A stretch of 64,000 bases of DNA, from the NCBI GenBank assembly GCA_032821775.1, contig JAVLRN010000006.1:3397590-3461589 (forward strand), written 5' to 3'. The notes beneath the pieces were generated by a model. That model saw only the letters and a list, made by a program, of their open reading frames with translations, made no database searches and had not been told where the DNA came from. Every line of letters begins with the position of its first letter. Positions within the stretch are counted from its first letter, which is position 1. Below are positions 46,005 through 57,622 of this stretch, in pieces. Made by a program: the position numbers and the translations under genes. The DNA comes from Sanguinoderma infundibulare. Taxonomy: Eukaryota > Basidiomycota > Agaricomycetes > Polyporales > Polyporaceae.

Positions 46005-47934
46005 TTAGCTGTCGAGCAGTGCCGCCGCTTTCCGGGCGTTCGCGCGCACGGTCTCGACCTGCAGCTCCAGGTTGCGGATCTGCGCGCGCGCGTCCCGCAG
46101 CTCCGCTGTCAGCCGCGCGTTCTCCTCCTTGAGCGCCGCGACTTGTGAGTCCTGCGATAATATATGACATTTCAACACAGCCAAACACAGTCGATAGACA
46201 ACGGCAAACTCACGTCCTGAGAGACGGACTGCGAACGCGTAGGCTCGATCCGCGGCGCTGCCGGCTCTTCACGAACGACGACGGCGGGGACCGGGGCGGG
46301 CGCGGGGGCAGGAGCGGGTGGTGGTGCAGACGTCGTCCTGGTCATAGCGGGGGCTGATACGGAAGCAGGCGCAGACCCAGACGCAGCAGAGATCGAGCCG
46401 TCCTCGAGCGAGACGAGCTTCGGCGGGGCGGTCTTGCCGGAGAAGAACTCGGCGGCGCTCAGCGCGGGCTCGGCGGCGGGCGCGGGAGGGTAGATGTCGG
46501 ACTGGAAGGAGTCCGACTGTAGCGAGCTACGGTCAGCGTGCGACGATGTTTTAGAGAGATCAATGTTACGTACTTTTCGAGGGACGATGAAAGCGATGGC
46601 CTCGATCGAGTTCGCGGCGACCTTCAAGGCGCGCGCGATCTCGCAGTCCGAGACGCTGAGGCCGCGGCGGGGGAGGAAACACATCCCGCGCTGGGGATCT
46701 GAGGACTTGTGCTCGGCGAGCGGGAAGAGGTTGTCGTTCTCGTACTCGTAGTACCGGATGTTACCGTCGCCCTTGCCAGCTGAAGGCCAAATCAGGTCAG
46801 CGTGTATCCGTGATCCAGCACGAGTTCAGACATACCGAGGAAGAGGATGTTGTTGTCCGTCCAGAACGGCATGAGCACGCCCGACGTCTGGTCGATGGTG
46901 ATCGTCTTGACGTTGCCCAAGCCCCCGGTCTCCCATAGCCCGACCTGGCGGTCGCTCATCTTGCTGAACCCCGTCGTCGCGATGCGGTCCTTGTCGCCCA
47001 TCCACACAACCCGCGCGCCCTACGCAGACGAAAACGAAAACGAAACACATCATTGTGCCATGCCGCACGCCGTCACACGACCACGACGCACCTTGATGCC
47101 GCCATGGCCCTCGCCAACACGCACGGGGTCCCCACCCGCCCGCGGGTCGAACATCCGTATCTTGCGGTCTCTGCACGTCGTGACAAGAACCGTCCCCCAC
47201 GGGTTGAAGGTGATGCTCTGGATGGCGTCCCCGTGGCCGCCCAGCACACTCCTAGCGTGCTCAGGCGCGGCGAGGTCCCAGAGCTTGACGACGTGGTCTC
47301 CGGTTGACGTCGCGAGCACATTGTTGGCGGTGGGGTGGAAGAGGACGTGTCCGACGCGGCGCGGCGAGACGTCGATGCGCGCGACGGGGTCATAGTCCTG
47401 GGGCTCCCAGCCGTCGAGCCCCCATCCGTCGAACACAGCGGACTCGACCTTCCAGATCATGGCCTTGCCATCCTCGCCGGCGGAGGCGACGATGGAGTCG
47501 TTGAACGGGGACCAGTCGGTGTCGAGGACAGGCGCGGTGTGGCTGCGCGCGAGCGGGACGAGGTCGGGGATCTTGGACGGGAAGCCGGTCGGGAGGGGTG
47601 CGAAGGGGGAAGGGAGTGGGAGGATGGCGAACGCGCCTCCGCCCGACGAGTTCCAGTTCAGGGCTACGTAGCGCTGCAGAGGCGAATGCGGGTGAGGATG
47701 GGACCCAAGGAGGGACGTGCGTGGATGAATATTGGGTACGTACGGTGGAGGCGGAGATGACATTGGTGTCCCAGGCACTGTTGGTGACCTTGACATTGTC
47801 GAAACCATACTCCTTTTTCCCGCTTTGGCCAAAGACGTGACTGAGGGTTGGAAGAATTGGAGTGAGCGCAGGACGACGGCTGGTTGACAAGAAGACGCAT
47901 ACCGATACTTGGAGGCTCGCACAAACCGAGACAT
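46005..47934 (-). CDS. CRN1: Coronin
   Basis: Coronin binds F-actin and regulates Arp2/3. Exon 1 codes MSRFVRASKYRH and continues VFGQSGKKEYGFDNVKVT, the conserved coronin start. WD40 repeats follow: ARSHTAPVLDTDWSPFND, GHVLFHPTANNVLATSTG and WDLAAPEHARSVLGGHGDAI. Later come TTCRDRKIRMFDPRAG and FSKMSDRQVGLWE. After these come GKGDGNIRYYEYEND and RGMCFLPRRGLSVSDCEIAR, then IAFIVPRKSDSFQSDIYPP, hallmark coronin blocks. A Pro/Ala-rich linker leads to the C-terminal coiled coil VAALKEENARLTAELRDAR, ending AAALLDS with the TAA at 46005. About seven short introns. The gene appears complete. Confidence 0.93.
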
Positions 47935-48872
47935 GGTGTCCTGGTAACGGCTGTTTTCCGGGGTCGCTTTACTATGGGGTCTTGAGGCCTCGCTGGCGGG
48001 TACTAGGAGACGATATTGCGAGCAGAGTTGGGAGGAGATTGGATGAGGTGGAGGTCAAAAGGCAGGCAGTACAGCCGACCTCGTCCCAGCTATCAGCCCG
48101 TCGCATCGCAACCCTAACCAGGACCTCACCTAGCCGACGCCCATCAAGCGCCCAAATCACCATCGCTCACAAGTCGGCTGCCTCTCTCGCTTGCCTTTCC
48201 TTCGCGCCCTGTGCTCAACGTTCGCGTCTGTAATGAACAGACGTGCCCTATCATTCGCGATAGACATGATCAGATATACGACCCATGATCATATTTGCGC
48301 GCCCTGGAAGCTACTCCCGGCATATGCCGAGCGCAGCAACGAGTTTAGATGCACAATGTTCGAGCGACATTATAATGCTACAAGTTCCTCCCTGTGCGCG
48401 CCCTGAAATGCATTGTATAACTAGAGTTGATCTACGCTGTGGAGAGGAGGCAAATACATCTACATAGCCAATGTGTTCGAACTTCGTAACCGGACCGCAA
48501 AAGTACGTAGGTGTGAGATATGCGTGCGAGAGAGACAAGCGCAGGACAGCGGTGGGGGTGAGCGAGAGCATGTCAAAGAGATGGGGAGACGGCAGGATGA
48601 CGCGATGACGCGATATATGTATGGTATGGGGAGCATGAGGACAACATTATGCGAGATACGTGTACGACTAGAGCCCAGAGAAACAGGACATAGATCTGAT
48701 ACCTGAATGAGAAATAATGATAGGAATGCTATTGTCGATCGTGTTTTAGACGGCGAGCAGAAACACGGACACGTTCGTCGAAAGGTCGGGAGAATCAGAG
48801 ATTGGACCCCGAGACTCCCCTATCGCAGTGTCGGCGAACGGGAGGAGGCGAGCTGACCGCCCTGACTCGGAC
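47935..48872. other. Intergenic between coronin start and the next gene's 3' end
   Basis: Coronin upstream region on the left, then non-coding sequence. Short frames on both strands look like chance. No tRNA or repeat seen. Confidence 0.5.
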
Positions 48873-51262
48873 TCACATCGACGTGTCCATCGCGTCGTCG
48901 TCCACAGCGACAGGATCGAGCCTCAGACCCAAATCCTCGCCCGCCTCCGCCTGGGCCCGGCCATACAGCTCCTCGCGCTTGTTCTCGTCCGCAGTCAAGT
49001 TCGCGAGCACAAGCAGCGCCTCGGCTAGCAGCGGCGACACCTCCTCCCCCTCCCCTTGTGCTTGCGTCTGCGCCTTGGCACGCTCAAAGAACGAGATGGC
49101 CATCGCCAAGCCCTCGCGCGCTTCCTCCGCCTCGGGCGAGTGCAGCACCTCATCCGCATCTGATCCGCCGGCCTCGAGCGCGGCCTCCATCTCCTCGACG
49201 GGCGCCGAGCCCATCACAAGCCAGCACCGGCCCCGCGCGGAGAGGATAGGGGCTCGCCAGGCGTCCATGTCCGCCTCGTTCTTCATCTGGTTGAAGACAG
49301 AGTCCGCCCACGACGCCCAGTAGTGCCGCTGCGTGCCCGACGCGAGACGCTCCGCAACGCCGAGGACCTCCGAGGCGATCGTGAAGAGCTCCTTGGGGCG
49401 TGAGAAGGACGTGAGCGGGTCGGACGAGGAAATGTAGGGCGAAGAGTAGTGTGAAGGCGGGGCGTTGCCGGACGAGAAGTAGTAGCCCGAGCCCTGGTTG
49501 GCTGTCGTCGCCGTTCCGGGGATGTGGACGTAGGACGGGTTGTGCGAATGTGAGTAGTGCGGGTGGGGCATGTGGAAGATGCCGCGCGAGAACTGGTCCA
49601 TGGCGAGAACCATGATGTCGTGTGCGGACGCAGAGTAGAGGGACATTCGCCGGGTCACAGGCGGGCGGAACTGGGCGATAGCGTGGAACGGGGAAGATGG
49701 GGGCCAATGCGGCTCGGAGATGGAGAACGCCGAGCCCATCGGATAGTAGCAGAATTCGTTCGGGGAAGCTGCCGAGGCCTTGGCCTGCTCCTTGGCCATG
49801 TTCATGTTGTGCGTCACCTTCTCGTCCGCGAGGCAGACGAGGGTTCTGCCCCAGACGATGGCCATGCGCCAGTCCTCGGCAGTGTCGAGGCCATTACCGC
49901 CTATACGGCTCGGAAGGTTCTCGCCGGTCTCGAAGACGTCGAGGGCCGCGAGCCAATATGTGGACGGCGCGTCTGGTTCTCCGGGGAGGACGATCGAGGG
50001 ATCCTGAGCGACGAGGTTTCCCATGAGGAAAAGGGTGATGCCAAAAATGGCGTGGAAGGCGGTGGGGAGTTCCGGTTGTCTATGACATCGAGATGGAAGG
50101 GTTAGGTTAAGCGTTGCGGAGACGCTAAGTGACGTTTGGGGGTGTCGGGAAAAGAAACGTACCGAGAGGTGGTGGCGGCCGTACTCTGCCGTCTGCGTGA
50201 TGACCAGGGGGAGGTGGAGGAAGGGTCGATGTCCGAGTCCCAGTCACGATGGAGGCGTTCGTCGGTGGGAGTGATAGCTTCTGGTGATCGACTGGGGCGG
50301 GGGGGCTTTGGGTGGGCGTAGACGACGGAGGGATCGGGGTGGTCGATGAGGAAGCGATGGCATTCGCGGATGACGGCGCGCAGGAGCGGAAGGGCCTCTG
50401 GGATGTCGTCAGCTGGGAGATGGAAGAGAGGAGGATCAGTACTGGTGAATGCGATTGAGGGTGGAGTGGAAGGTGATGGAATGGACGGCAGCGGAGGGAA
50501 GGGGAGGAAGGTGGAGATGAGGACTGGGAGGAGAAAATAGATACCATCATAACGATCTGCGGCCCTTGCGAATAGCTCCTTGAGATTCTCCCAATCCTCG
50601 TAATCTGCCGAGTGGGTAGCGGAGTCGAGGGTGGATTGGCGGTGCTTGCGGTTGAGAGAGTATGATGAGGCATTGGAGACAACGGAAGCGCTGGAAATGG
50701 AGCGAAGGATGGGGAGAGACATGGACGAGGGGAGGGGGGAGAGGCGGGCGGGAGGGACGGGATTGGTATTATGGTGGAGGAGGAGGACGGATTGGGGGAT
50801 TATAGACTGGGAGGCGTGGGCGGATCCGGAAGTCGGCGAGGGTGTGAACTCGGAGTCGGACGAGAAGTGGCCAGAGATGCGCCTGCGCTTGGAGGAGGCA
50901 GAGGAATTGTTGCTACGAACGTCGTCCTCATCGTCGTCGTAGTCATCGGGGCTGGCGGAGAGGGACCTGTGGGAGGTGGCGGAGGGCGATCTGAGATGGA
51001 GGAGGGACGGCGTCGGGGAGTGGCTCGGGCGGGGGGACGGGGAGCCAAAGGACGGGGACGGGAAGAGGCTCTGGCTCTGAGCGTGCCAGTCGTGGGACGA
51101 ACCTTCCTTTAGCGGCCAGGGGAACCGGAGGGAGGCCTGGACCGGTTCGAGGCGACGCTGCTTCCAGAGGCCGCGGGGACGCTTGAGGGCGGATATTGGC
51201 CTTGGGAGGACGGGGACGGGAGCGGGAAGGGGCGCGGGGGCGGGCGACATGAACGCGAGCAT
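48873..51262 (-). CDS. Nro1/Ett1-like TPR-type protein
   Basis: Three exons. The long N-terminal part (from 51262, MLAFMSPAPAPLPAP) is Ser/Pro-rich and disordered, with LKRPRGLWKQRR and SSKRRRISG as possible nuclear signals. It continues YEDWENLKELFARAADRYD, and after an intron DDIPEALPLLRAVIRECHRFL. The third part reads ELPTAFHAIFGITLFLMG, then YWLAALDVFETGENLPSR and DWRMAIVWGRTLVCLA. After these come a low-complexity insert and RELFTIASEVLGVAERLA-like helices, ending DDDAMDTSM at 48873. The order and wording of these helices fit the fungal Nro1/Ett1 family (regulators of the Ofd1 prolyl hydroxylase in fission yeast; translation termination in budding yeast). This is from memory, and the long N-terminal extension is unusual. 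Confidence 0.5.
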
Positions 51263-52196
51263 CTGAGCCGGGCTGGAGACGAGAGAGCGGACGATGGACG
51301 AGGCTTATGTATATTTCAGGGGACTCACAGCCAGACTGCGTTCCATGGACCCCGTCGACGTCCAGTCCAGGCCAGACTCGATATCTTTTCGCAAACACCC
51401 CGCGCCAAAGCCCGTGTTCTGCCCCGACCGCCGACCAGCCCAGGTCTCCCTATCCCATATCGGGCCCAGCCTCCCACTACGCCCATCCCAAACTGCCCAA
51501 TCCAACCTGCTTTCATCGCCGCCCAATCCCGTCCCGGCTCCCATTCCATTCTCGGCCTTCTCAACCGTCCCTCTCATCTCCGCATCCTTAGCCTCATCAG
51601 CCCGTTTCCCTTCTTCCTTCTGCGTCTGTCCCGCTATCTCACATCCACCGCTTCCTCTTTCGACATGGTCTCCCCGTTCATCCTCTTTCTTGCGGGCGCG
51701 CTGGGGTTTGTACACATCGCTTCAGCCAATCACAGTTTGCATTGATCCACCAATCGTCGCTCCCCGGTCAATTTTCTCCAATCACAGCCACCGTTCCTGA
51801 TCTAGAACGCCGGCTCCGGTCTTTACGGAGTATACCTCCGAGGAACCACCGCGTTGCGAGAGCCACAAGTGGGCCACATGCGTGCTCGCATGGATATCCG
51901 TCGCTGTGCGCCATTCGGACCCAGCGCACCATATAAACCACCATATCAGCTTGCGGCCTTTCGCGGCCCATGAAAACGAGGGTCCGGCTCTCTTTGACGT
52001 ATTACTTACCCCCCACCTCCAGGCCCTGGGCCGCCAACTACCATAGCCGCCTTCTGAGAACGTCCCCACGCCCAAATACAAATCCCATACGGTCCCAGAT
52101 GATAAGACGGGGCCTATCACATCACAGACCCAGTCGACGCCACTCGAGCTAGAATAAGTTATATCTACAACCTCCGAGCCTCCTCCCAGACTACTA
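51263..52196. other. Intergenic
   Basis: Upstream region of the Nro1-like gene and downstream flank of ALG5. A plus frame at 51294-51800 is open but is Ser/Pro-rich and C-biased, with no family resemblance; I do not call it. Confidence 0.5.
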
Positions 52197-53583
52197 CTAC
52201 TCGCTCTTCCCGCTCTTCCCGTCCTCCTTCGCCTTCGGCCCAGGCACCTTCCACCGTCCGAGCAGCAGATTCGCGCGAAGGACGAGCAGATCCCGCAGCA
52301 TCTGCAGCGAGTCCGCCAGCACGTTCAGCTTGCTCCCCGACACCTCGTGCCACTCGATGGCCACCTCGGCCACAGGCATCCGCAGCGCCTTGGCAAGCAG
52401 CAGCAGCTCGACGTCGAAGATCCATGTCGCCAGGTGCTGGTGCGGGAAGATCTGCTGCGCTGCCCGGCGTGAGAACAGCTTGAAGCCACACTGCGTGTCC
52501 CGGACGTGTCCCACGCCGACGACGCGCAGGATCGTGTGCAGGCCGTACATGAGCACGTTCCGGATCAAGGACCGCTGTGTTGCATTGCCCGCGTAAAACC
52601 GGGCGGCGTTCAGTCAACTGCGCAAGTGTACTTACAACTGTTTTCAAAATGATAGGCCCCCTCGGAGAAAACCACGTCCACGTTTTTGAGAGGGACTATC
52701 GCTTCGAGAACGGCTGTAGAAAGCGGGGGAACAGAGCGACAGACCTTCACTACCGCTTCCGTCTTCACCAAGTGCGCGCGGCTACCGACGACCACCGCCG
52801 CCTCTCCGTGCGGTGAGATGTCATCCATCGCTTTCCAGAGCGCCTCTAGGTCCTCGAACCGACTCGCGCCGTCCGCGTCGACCATCAACAGCCGCCTCCC
52901 CCGCCCGTGCAGCATCCCGTGGCGCACGGCGCCACCCTTGCCGACGTTATGTTCAAGTACGACGACGCGGACGTCGCTCTTGGTGTGTTGCGCCCCGAGT
53001 TTGAGCGCGAGGTCAGCCGTGCCGTCGCGTGAGCCGTCATCGACAACGAGGACCTCATACGAGCGCGATGAGCGGGTCGACTCGAGGTGAGCGAGCGTGG
53101 TGTCGAACATGGACGGTAGTCGGCCAGTCTCGTTGTATGCGGGGATGACGACGGTCAGATCGACCGAGGGCGAGTCGGTAACGGAGCCGAGTGCAAAGCG
53201 GGCCGAGGGCTTGCGCGCAGAGCGGTACGTCTTTTCGGATGGCTTTGGGATGATTATGGATGGCGACCAGAGGACGAGGAGCGTGTATGCCTGCAGTATA
53301 TAATGCAATTAGCATGGATACGGTGTCAACCAAGCACGGGATGGCGGAGGACGCGACGCGCTCAGAGAGGCGACGAATGTCGGCCTGACCGTATGGGATC
53401 GTCAGCCTCGCGGCGCGCACTGGCCCGCAAGTCTTAGAACAAGGATGATCTGGTGCTCATCTCTGCGCACCGCTGTCCTAGCCACCATCCCGCACAAGCC
53501 AAATCATCGTGGAGCGTACGCACTGTGCCGACAGTCGCGGCGAGGAGACCGAGCGCGCCGTAAAGGAGTGTTGAGCTGTCCAT
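52197..53583 (-). CDS. ALG5: Dolichyl-phosphate beta-glucosyltransferase
   Basis: Alg5 makes dolichol-P-glucose at the ER for the lipid-linked oligosaccharide used in N-glycosylation. Exon 1 codes MDSSTLLYGALGLLAATVG (start 53583), a membrane anchor that continues AYTLLVLWSPSI. The GT-A catalytic domain reads LTVVIPAYNETGRLPSM, LVVDDGSRDGT and VLEHNVGKGGAVRHGML, then LMVDADGASRFEDLE. The C-terminal part, after an intron, reads VRDTQCGFKLFSRRAA, then TWIFDVELLLLAKAL and VAEVAIEWHEVSGSKL, all typical of Alg5. The end is basic (KAKEDGKSGKSE, stop at 52197). It is divergent from GCV1 with 375 bp between starts. Confidence 0.93.
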
Positions 53584-53958
53584 GGCGGAAAAATTGAATG
53601 TCATAGGCGGTCAGGTCGGCATGAGCGAGGCAGGTGAAGACAGCAAGGCAAGGCCGCACAGGATCTGGAAGGGAATGACGGTGAGCGAGAGAGGTTGCAA
53701 CGGGCACGCTCACCGCATCCCGTCTCTCGAAATGGACGGCGAGCGTCGTTGGCTGATCTGCCACGTCGGTCTCCGCGTACTTGTACTTCTCATCTTATCG
53801 CCCGTGCCCTGACTGATAAGATAGACGCGCACTGTTACGTCCCCCGACGCGTTCCCGCTTGCGGCTCTCCGCCCGTTCCAAACGACGTCCGCTAGGGCGT
53901 CGTGTCATTTTTCTTCCCTCGCACCCCCATCTTTCTCGTCTCATTTCCCCCGTCTTTC
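53584..53958. promoter_or_regulatory. Divergent promoter interval ALG5/GCV1
   Basis: 375 bp between divergent starts, with a T/C-rich tract (about 53908-53955) just before the GCV1 ATG, as often seen in basidiomycete core promoters. No particular site is claimed. Confidence 0.4.
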
Positions 53959-55688
53959 ATGTCTGCAGCAATGGCGTCCAGAACTGTCCTCTCGCGCACC
54001 GGTGCGTCGGTTGCGCGGACCGGCCGTCTCTTTTTGAGTGCGCGATCTATGGCTACGTCGACAGAGAGTCCGGTACGTTTTCTATCACCTACCCACGCAT
54101 TGCATTGTGCTCAAAAGGACGGTAACAAGTAGCTGAGGAAAACTGGATTGTACGATTTCCACGTCTCGAACGGCGCGAAGATGGTGCCCTTCGCTGGATA
54201 CTCCATGCCGCTCTCCTACGGCGCCGTCGGCGCAGGTACGTCCCACACCTCCGCATGTCCCCCCACCTCGGCCTGGGGAGAGCAAAACTGAGCGCGCCTC
54301 CTGCAGTCGCCAGCCATCACCATGTTCGCAACGCAGCCGGGCTTTTTGACGTCGGGCACATGGTGCAGTCAAAGTAACGAATCCATCTCATCCGACTCCC
54401 GCGTGATGATCCTCGACTCACTTCTTGTTTGCACCAGCTTCCGCGGCGCGACCGCCGCCGCGTTCCTCGAATGGCTCACTCCCTCGTCCCTCGGCGCCCT
54501 CGCGCCGTACTCCTCGACGCTCTCCGTGCTCCTCAACGAGCGCGGCGGCATCATCGACGACACCGTCATCACCAAGCATGCCGAGGACGCGTTCTACGTC
54601 GTGACGAACGCCGGACGGCGCGAGCGCGACCTTGCGTGGTTCAAGGCGAAGCTGGAGGAGTGGAACGCGGGCGAGAAGGCGAGGGCGGCGGGGAAGGTCG
54701 AGCATGAGGTGCTCGAGGACTGGGGCTTGCTCGCCCTCCAAGGTGCGTCGCCTCTCGCTCAAGTTCGAGTTCGCGCCGTGCTGAGGCGGATTAGGGCCCG
54801 AGGCGGCGCGGTACTTGCAGGGCCTGACATCCCTTGACTTGGGCAAGCTCACGTTTGGCAGGAGCGCGTTTGTCTCCATCGGGGGCTTCAACCTCCACGT
54901 CGCCCGAGGCGGATACACGGGCGAGGATGGGTTTGAGGTGCGTTCCTCCGTTTCGCTACCAGGGCGTCTCGATGACGTTCCTTTTCTCGCTAGATCTCGA
55001 TTCCACCATCGCATACTGTCGAGGTCGCGCAGATACTGGCGAAGGAGCCCGTGCAGCTTACCGGGCTCGGCGCGCGGGACAGCTTGCGGCTCGAGGCGGG
55101 CATGTGTCTGTATGGGCAGGACCTCGACGAGGACACGACGCCCGTCGAGGCCGGTTTGACTTGGGTTATCGGTGAGCACCACCTCGACGCACGGGCAGGC
55201 TTACAATGCTCACGATGCTTTCGTAGGCAAGGAGCGGCGGGAGATGGGCGAGTTCATCGGCGCAGAAGGCGTCAGGAAGCACCTGAAAGAGGGACCTCCG
55301 AGGAGGCGTGTGGGCCTGACGGTCGACGGTGCCCCCGCACGACGTACGTTTTACACCATGTCATAGGTCGCTATCGAGCACGTTCTGACCATATTACTTC
55401 AGAGGGGGCGAAGATCTTCGCGCCGTCTGGTGGTGAGCAGATCGGTCAGTCGCTCTCGTTCTTTCTTGCTAGCTTGCACTTGGCGCTCACGGTGCTCGTC
55501 CTCGCCGCCCAGGTACTGTCACTTCTGGCATCCCCTCGCCTTCGCTTGGGAAGAACATTGCGATGGCGTACGTCAAGAACGGATGGCACAAGAAAGGCAC
55601 GGAGGTCGAGGTCGAGGTTAGGAACAAGCTGCGGAAAGCAGTCTTGACTCCCATGCCGTTCGTCCCGAGTAGGTACTATCGTGGTTGA
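53959..55688 (+). CDS. GCV1: Aminomethyltransferase, glycine cleavage T-protein
   Basis: The T-protein transfers the methylene group to tetrahydrofolate in the mitochondrial glycine decarboxylase complex. The start [20 protein letters not shown] is a basic presequence; a second ATG four codons on is possible. Exons then read [20 protein letters not shown] with [13 protein letters not shown]. Next is [20 protein letters not shown], the folate-binding signature, formed in the frame used after splicing. Later come [20 protein letters not shown], then [20 protein letters not shown] with [28 protein letters not shown] and [20 protein letters not shown] follow, then [20 protein letters not shown] and the stop at 55686-55688. 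About nine short introns. No defect seen. Confidence 0.93.
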
Positions 55689-56092
55689 TGGTGGGTGCGT
55701 CGGACGTGGAGCAGTCCACGGCCACTACTCGAGGCAGGTCCGTTGTGCGTCGACTGGACTTCTTACGAGTCCCGACGAGGGTGCGACGTTGACCGTGTTG
55801 CCGAGTTGTGTTCAACACGACAATTCGAGCGCTCAAAAATGATTAACCGTGTATATATACCGCATTTACTCTACAAACTTCGCCTAGGGACTTCCCAGAA
55901 AACACGGAACGGCGATAAGCGACCTCAGAAGTTGACATTCCTGCGAGCGCTTGTAGCGATGCGGAGTACTTACCTTGTATCCACAGTGACAGGTCGATCA
56001 CCATCCAGAAATGGTGGACTACCCCCATCTAAGTTGAGTGTAGTCGCCTGTTCTGGGGATCAAGCGCTGGTTGATTTCCACCCTGTATCCTG
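55689..56092. other. Boundary between last core gene and subtelomeric repeats
   Basis: No gene recognised. This is the last unique sequence before the repeat units begin. Confidence 0.5.
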
Positions 56093-56375
56093 GGGATATG
56101 AAAGGGGGTGTTGAGTAGGCGGGGTCAGGGTTAGGGTAACAAAAAGCTAGGACTTCGCTGTTGAAAGTGCGCAAACACAGGGGTGGTGTGTCCACACAAC
56201 TACAAGGGAGGTGTGTCTGTGCGGAGACAAGGGTGCTGTGTCTGCACGGACACAAGGGTGGTGTGTCTGCATAGACACAGTGGTGCTGTGTCCGCACAGA
56301 CACAAGGGTGCTGCCTCCACACGGATGGACAGTGGGCCAACCCGGCCCGCAGTTTCCAGTACCTTTATGCAAATT
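56093..56375 (+). repeat. Subtelomeric unit 1 (partial)
   Basis: Begins with GGGGGTGTTGAGTAGGCGGGG followed by AGGGTTAGGGTAACAAAAAG (split to stay short) and runs through a palindromic array. It stops after CCTTTATGCAAATTACAAT, where unit 2 begins, so it lacks the distal 0.65 kb of the full unit. Confidence 0.75.
56180..56350 (+). repeat. 25 bp palindromic tandem array 1
   Basis: Imperfect units of 25 bp, each with a TGTCCGCGCGGACA-like palindrome (here often TGTCTGCACGGACA) and an AAGGGTGGTG spacer. Confidence 0.75.
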
Positions 56376-56449
56376 ACAATGAAGGGGGGTGTTGAGTAGG
56401 CGGGGTCAGGGTCAGGGTAACAAAAAGCTAGGACTTCGGAGTTGAAAGT

Positions 56450-56625
56450 GCGCGGACACAGGGGTGCTGTGTCCGCGCGGACACAAGGGTCGTGTGTCCG
56501 CGCGGACACAAGGGAGGTGTGTCTGCACGGACACAAGGGTGATGTGTCTGCGCGGACACAAGGGTGGTGTGTCCGCGCGGACACAACGGTGCTGCCTCCG
56601 CGTGGACGGGCAGTGGGCCGGCCCG
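56450..56625 (+). repeat. 25 bp palindromic tandem array 2
   Basis: About six units of GACACAAGGGTGGTGTGTCC followed by GCGCG, with the palindrome TGTCCGCGCGGACA best preserved here. Confidence 0.8.
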
Positions 56626-57264
56626 GCCCACAGTTTCCGGTACCTTTATGCAAATTACAATATACAGTTATTCCGATCAGATGCATTGAAGCTGTGTCCG
56701 CACAGGTGAAAGCAGCAGCGTGTCTTTGAAACATCTCAATAAACTGCAGATATATCACAGAAACATATCCTACAATAAATAGAAGAGGATTACATACAGA
56801 GGAAACACCAGAAAAGCCAATGGAGTTGGAGAGGAATGAATCAGAGTTAAGCTTCAAACCGATCGGACACAGAAGACGTGTGGCAGTGCGACACAATAAG
56901 GTACCGAGGAAGAAGACAGTGCCACACGGGAAGAGAAGAGGTCGGATGCAGAGAGAAGACCGGGTGTCACCGGTGCCTGGTGGGACTTGGTCGGAGGAAA
57001 AGTGTCGAGTGGCGGGGCGGCGATCAGCTGGATTTGGGGTGGAGGGACCGGGAAGGGACATGCCATGAGGCTGGGCACAGGGCATCGATCGATGGGGGCG
57101 ATCGAGGATGGGGGACGCACCGGCGCTCTCCTTCTCCCCATTGCTCACCAGCGATGCGAGCAACCTAGCCGAACATCAAACAATAAATCAACCGCAAGTA
57201 CAATCATATGTAAGTGCTGATCATGGTATCAGGGGACCGATTCTGACGCAATTTGTAGACAAGC

Positions 57265-57306
57265 ATGCCTCCTCACGGTAAATCGAAAAAAACCCAGGGG
57301 ACTGAG
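57265..57306 (+). pseudogene. Orphan copy of the terminal gene's first exon
   Basis: Codes MPPHGKSKKTQGTE and is followed by a GTGTGTGG donor. It aligns with the live exon MPSKGKGKKTEGTA at 58268-58309. No exon 2 follows before unit 3 starts. It lies at the matching place in unit 2. Confidence 0.65.
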
Positions 57307-57427
57307 GTGTGTGGATCAGCTGCGTGGATTGTGGCTGCTACTAATTATATTGTGGAATGAAGGGGGTGCTAGAGTAGGCAGGGTCAGGGTTAGGGTAGGT
57401 CAATGTTAGGACCCCCTTGGTGAAAGT

Positions 57428-57622
57428 GCGCGGACACAGGGGGGCTGTGTCCGCGCAGACATAAGGGCCGTGTCTCCGCGCGGACACATGACACGTGTCT
57501 CCGCGCGGACACAGGGGTGGTGTCTCTGCGCAGACACAGGGGTGGTGTCTCCGCGCGGACACAGGAGTGGTGTCTCAGCACGGACACAGGAGTCGTGTCT
57601 CAGCGCGGACGGGCCGCTGCCC
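57428..57622 (+). repeat. 25 bp palindromic tandem array 3
   Basis: About seven units with GACACAGGGGTGGTGTCTCC and GCGCG, the same 25 bp period. Confidence 0.8.

Larger units (their letters stand above)
56376..57354 (+). repeat. Subtelomeric unit 2 (full)
   Basis: About 0.98 kb: head segment with GGGTCAGGGTCAGGGTAAC, a palindromic array, then distal sequence ending in a copy of the exon-1 region of the terminal gene (57265-57306). It is parallel to unit 3 throughout, with many substitutions. Confidence 0.75.

Noticed and set aside
47335..47760. Plus-strand ORF opposite coronin
   Set aside because: Antisense shadow of the WD40 exons; Gly/Arg/Val-rich and without a family match.
51294..51800. 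168-codon plus-strand ORF upstream of the Nro1-like gene
   Set aside because: Low-complexity Ser/Pro composition typical of C-rich promoter DNA, no recognisable motif, and it overlaps the promoter of a convincing gene.
56147..57163. A 338-codon minus-strand ORF across the subtelomeric repeats
   Set aside because: It exists because the 25 bp unit has no stop in any of three frames, giving a repeating CVRADTxPLCP peptide; it has no family resemblance and runs across repeat-unit borders.
56180..57622. Palindromic repeats with spacers looking like a CRISPR array
   Set aside because: The genome is a fungus, the 'spacers' are themselves near-identical repeats, the unit is only 25 bp and no cas gene exists.
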